Positions 6,208 to 8,016 of a stretch of 8,016 bases of DNA are shown here, piece after piece. Position 1 is the first letter of the stretch. The number at the start of each line of letters is the position of its first letter. The stretch is taken from contig WSZX01000305.1 in assembly GCA_013139935.1 (NCBI GenBank), forward strand, positions 1-8,016, in the 5' to 3' direction. The notes beneath the pieces are model-generated. The model saw only the letters and a list, made by a program, of their open reading frames with translations. It was not told the origin of the DNA and made no database searches. Both the position numbers and the translations under genes were made by a program. The DNA comes from Ardenticatenales bacterium. Its GTDB lineage: Bacteria > Chloroflexota > Anaerolineae > Promineifilales > UBA4811.

Positions 6208-6825
6208 ATGAGGGACCGCACCAACCAGGAATGGCTGGACGATCTGCGAGGGCCGGGCCGCGACGGGGCGCTGGTCGGCCTTCGTGCCTTCCTGCTTCGC
6301 GGGCTGGACTATTCGTTGGCCAGCCGTTCTGACGTGGATGGTGCGCTCCTCGAGGACTTTGTACAGGACGCCCTGCTCAAGATCCTCGACAACCTGGACA
6401 CTTTCCGTGGCGAGAGCCGCTTCACAACCTGGGCGCAAAAGATCGCCATTCGTGTAGCGCTCACCGAACTCCGCCGCCGCCGCTGGCGGGATCTGTCGAT
6501 AGAGGCCATTACCGAGTCCCAGGGCCCCGACTTTGTACCCGATTTCCTGGTCGACCCTCAAGCCCCACCTGAGCAGCAGGCAACTCGGCGCCTCTTCCTA
6601 GAAAGTCTGCAGCGGTTGATCGCCACCGAGCTCACCGACAGACAGCGCCAGGCTCTGGTCGCCGTGCGTATCCAGGGTGTACCTCTGGAAGAGGTCGCGC
6701 GTCGAATGGGTACCAACCGCAACGCGCTCTACAAACTGCTGCACGATGCCCGGCAGCGGCTCAAATCCAGCCTGGAAGCCGAAGGGTTGTCACCGGAGGA
6801 TGTGCTGGCAGCCTTTGGCTCGTAG
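6208..6825 (+). CDS. ECF-subfamily RNA polymerase sigma factor
   Basis: The 205-residue protein has the two-domain layout of an extracytoplasmic-function sigma factor. Region 2 (about 25-93) includes DFVQDALLKIL (50-60), the RNA polymerase-contact helix, and FTTWAQKIAIRVALTELRRRR (72-92), covering the -10-recognition part. A linker with FLVDPQAPPEQQ (113-124) joins it to region 4 (about 137-190), where LTDRQRQALVAVRIQG and a helix-turn-helix PLEEVARRMGTNRNALYKLL (159-178) would read the -35 box. It would redirect RNA polymerase to a small regulon in response to a signal. I chose the ATG at 6208 because GGAGGA (6199-6204) sits 3 bases before it; in-frame starts at 6151 and 6175 lack a ribosome site and overlap the probable promoter. 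The stop is 45 bases before a zinc-finger gene that is likely its regulator. The target genes are unknown. Confidence 0.92.
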   Translation: MRDRTNQEWLDDLRGPGRDGALVGLRAFLLRGLDYSLASRSDVDGALLEDFVQDALLKILDNLDTFRGESRFTTWAQKIAIRVALTELRRRRWRDLSIEAITESQGPDFVPDFLVDPQAPPEQQATRRLFLESLQRLIATELTDRQRQALVAVRIQGVPLEEVARRMGTNRNALYKLLHDARQRLKSSLEAEGLSPEDVLAAFGS

Positions 6826-6870
6826 GCAGGGTAAGGTGAGAGCAATACATCGCGTCTGGATTTAGACGGG

Positions 6871-7185
6871 ATGGTGAGGATACGAAAGGTGAAATGGAAC
6901 TGGGGAGCATTCAAAGAAAGACTGCGCAGGGGGATCTCCCAGCGCAGACGGAATCGCCTGGACCCGGAGCTACTCAAACAGATGGCCCGGGGGATCCTGA
7001 CCACCCGCCCCGATGAGATCGGCTGTGACGAGTGTTTCGAGCAGGTCGATCACTTTGTCGACATGGTATTGGCTGGGAAGAATGCTGCCGCCGCCATGCC
7101 TCTGGTGCAGGATCATCTGAACCGCTGCAAGGATTGCCGGGAAGAGTATGAGGCGTTGCTGACAGCACTACGAGCCGCTGCCTGA
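6871..7185 (+). CDS. Putative zinc-finger anti-sigma factor (ZAS-like), cytosolic
   Basis: The 104-residue protein opens with a strongly basic segment (1-29), followed by DPELLKQMARGILTTRPDEIGC. The ligand pattern is Cys52-x2-Cys55, then His82-x3-Cys86-x2-Cys89 in DHLNRCKDCREEYEALL. The spacing Cys55-x26-His82-x3-Cys-x2-Cys is that of the zinc-binding anti-sigma (ZAS) domain known from RsrA and ChrR, where it holds an ECF sigma factor inactive and may release it on oxidation or signal. There is no transmembrane segment, so this would be a soluble sensor. The position directly after the ECF sigma gene, before a shared terminator, supports partnership. The start is less sure: ATG 6871 has only a weak GACGGG just upstream, and GTG at 6874 or 6892 are alternatives. 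Anti-sigma function is inferred; a different zinc-binding accessory role is possible. Confidence 0.8.
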   Translation: MVRIRKVKWNWGAFKERLRRGISQRRRNRLDPELLKQMARGILTTRPDEIGCDECFEQVDHFVDMVLAGKNAAAAMPLVQDHLNRCKDCREEYEALLTALRAAA

Positions 7186-7211
7186 GCAGACGGCCCCCGA
7201 AAGCTGACCAG

Positions 7212-7237
7212 GAGGAGGCACTGTGCCTCCTCTTTTT
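7212..7237 (+). terminator. Rho-independent terminator of the sigma / anti-sigma operon
   Basis: GAGGAGGC (7212-7219) pairs perfectly with GCCTCCTC (7225-7232) across the loop ACTGT, followed by TTTTT (7233-7237). It starts 27 bases after the anti-sigma stop codon and is the clearest terminator in the window. Confidence 0.9.
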
Positions 7238-7256
7238 CGTTTCCAGACACCCAGTC

Positions 7257-7328
7257 CTTGTCCAGAAACAACTTGGCGGTTCTGCGACCGCGGAGTGCAC
7301 GTGAATCACCATTCAAAAACAAGTGCTC
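7257..7328 (+). repeat. Dispersed intergenic repeat R1, copy C
   Basis: It shares with copy B the blocks AACAACTTGGCGGTT, GACCGC and GTGAATCACCATT. The GCGGT/ACCGC stem (7276-7280 with 7287-7291) is unchanged, while two loop bases differ (TCTGCG against TTTGTG). Relative to copy B the spacer before GTGAATCACC differs and about 17 bases are missing before AAGTGCT (7321-7327). It begins 20 bases after the operon terminator. Confidence 0.75.
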
Positions 7329-7486
7329 AGCCTCACCTCAGACCCCATCGCTAGCGCACCGGCCTGCTGGTTCCAGAAAAAGCCAGTGGCGGGGGTAAGA
7401 TATCTGTGCTTTGACGCATCCAGATGGCTGAAAGGGACTTGGACAGCTCCCGAACCAGCTGAACATGCTTGTATGGAGGTTGAAAC

Positions 7487-7672
7487 ATGAACGTACTGGG
7501 GGCCATGGTTGCCGGGCCGGCGGGCGCGATGGTCGTCTCCGGGAAGGAAACGGCCCGGGTCGTGGGCGTAGCCATGCGCTTTGTGACGGGTGTGGTCTTT
7601 GCCCTCATTTACGCCTTGTGTTCCGCTTGGTTTCAGGTAATTGGGAAGAGAGAGAATGATGCGTCCGCATAG
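7487..7672 (+). CDS. Small membrane protein of 61 residues
   Basis: The ATG at 7487 has a strong ribosome site GGAGGT (7475-7480) 6 bases upstream, the best reason to accept this short gene. The product has a hydrophobic Gly/Ala/Met-rich N-terminus (1-17), a short polar stretch (SGKETAR, 18-24) and a second hydrophobic span (25-53) that includes FVTGVVFALIYALCSAW (32-48), then a charged tail. It probably sits in the inner membrane with one or two spanning segments. The pattern of a short MVAG-type opening helix and a GVVFALIYAL helix recalls larger DUF6789-like membrane proteins of about 150 residues, so it could be a shortened relative. That resemblance is from memory and uncertain. The last 17 bases overlap the next gene, implying coupled expression. 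Function unknown. Confidence 0.65.
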   Translation: MNVLGAMVAGPAGAMVVSGKETARVVGVAMRFVTGVVFALIYALCSAWFQVIGKRENDASA

Positions 7673-8016
7673 CACACGAGAGGTTGGACTGGTGTTGAGC
7701 CTCGCGACGGTGTTGCTGCTGGCAGCTTGCAGCAGTGCAGCAGCTGGGCTTGACAGGGATCAGGCTGTATCCAACACACCGGTTCCCACCGCCACAGATA
7801 CCGTTGCTGCCACCACGCCCGAGTTGGGTGAGGGACCCGCGCCGGCGGTGCCGGCGTCAATCCCTGCCCCGGCGGCAGAAAAGGGCATTCTGACTGAGGA
7901 CGATCGCCCGGCCCGACTTCAGAGCGTCACAGCAGATTGGAACACAAACTGGAACAGGCACACCATCGAGTACGACGAGCTGCTGTCGGGCGGGCCGCCG
8001 CGTGATGGCATACCCT
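7656..8016 (+). CDS. DUF3179 domain lipoprotein, N-terminal part (3' end outside window)
   Basis: The frame is open from ATG 7656 to the window edge (120 codons). The N-terminus is a lipoprotein signal peptide: Arg3 and Arg8, a hydrophobic core VGLVLSLATVLLL (10-22), and a lipobox LAAC with the lipid-carrying Cys at 25. A Thr/Pro/Ala-rich low-complexity linker follows (about 26-85), as is common between the membrane anchor and a folded domain. The last visible residues, DWNTNWNRHTIEYDELLSGG then PPRDGIP, match the opening of DUF3179, a domain of unknown function found in secreted bacterial and archaeal proteins. The mature protein should face the outside of the cytoplasmic membrane. A second Met immediately follows (7659) and could be the true start; a purine-rich GGGAAGAG lies upstream. 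The gene begins inside the end of the small membrane protein gene, so the two are probably co-transcribed. Confidence 0.87.
   Translation, partial: MMRPHSTREVGLVLSLATVLLLAACSSAAAGLDRDQAVSNTPVPTATDTVAATTPELGEGPAPAVPASIPAPAAEKGILTEDDRPARLQSVTADWNTNWNRHTIEYDELLSGGPPRDGIP

Noticed and set aside
5941..6561. A 206-codon minus-strand frame overlapping the sigma factor start
   Set aside because: It runs antisense to the conserved region 2 of the sigma factor and through its promoter, with no family resemblance.
7412..7445. TTGACG and TTGGAC as -35 boxes for the small membrane protein gene
   Set aside because: Neither has an acceptable -10 box at 16-18 bases, so no promoter is called.

Overview
The window reads as a stretch of a moderately GC-rich bacterial chromosome. 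It is probably from a Chloroflexota (Anaerolineae-like) lineage. That is an inference from the gene types: a DUF3179 lipoprotein, a large pRiA4b ORF-3-family protein, and an ABC exporter whose N-terminus (GGWFAYIRYDEERDRPEVS) is of a style I associate with that phylum. No rRNA, tRNA, CRISPR array or transposase was found.

Layout, left to right. (1) The 3' end of a saccharopine/lysine 6-dehydrogenase-type oxidoreductase gene (+) ends at 320. (2) A non-coding gap holds a short dispersed repeat and then a strong promoter with an overlapping perfect palindrome. This drives a two-gene VapB/VapC toxin-antitoxin operon (+, 649-1292, ATGA overlap). (3) A full-length ABC exporter half-transporter (-, 1479-3428) converges on vapC. 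(4) About 725 bases of non-coding DNA (3429-4154) carry two kinds of repeat. (5) A 464-residue protein (-, 4155-5549) has an N-terminal pRiA4b ORF-3 domain and a C-terminal region I do not recognise. (6) About 660 bases of non-coding DNA (5550-6207) hold a second copy of one repeat and end in a promoter. (7) An ECF sigma factor (+, 6208-6825) is followed by a small cytosolic zinc-finger protein with an anti-sigma signature (6871-7185), closed by a clear intrinsic terminator. (8) A third copy of the short repeat comes next. Then a 61-residue membrane protein (7487-7672) overlaps the start of a lipoprotein gene with a DUF3179 domain, which runs off the right edge.

Functionally there are three units: an addiction/stress module (VapBC), a regulatory cassette (ECF sigma plus putative zinc anti-sigma) and an envelope gene pair (small membrane protein plus DUF3179 lipoprotein). 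The exporter and the pRiA4b protein appear to be transcribed singly. The most notable unexplained structure is in the intergenic DNA. One roughly 80-base repeat occurs three times, each time just past a gene end. A second repeat of about 155-175 bases occurs twice in direct orientation, flanking the pRiA4b gene.
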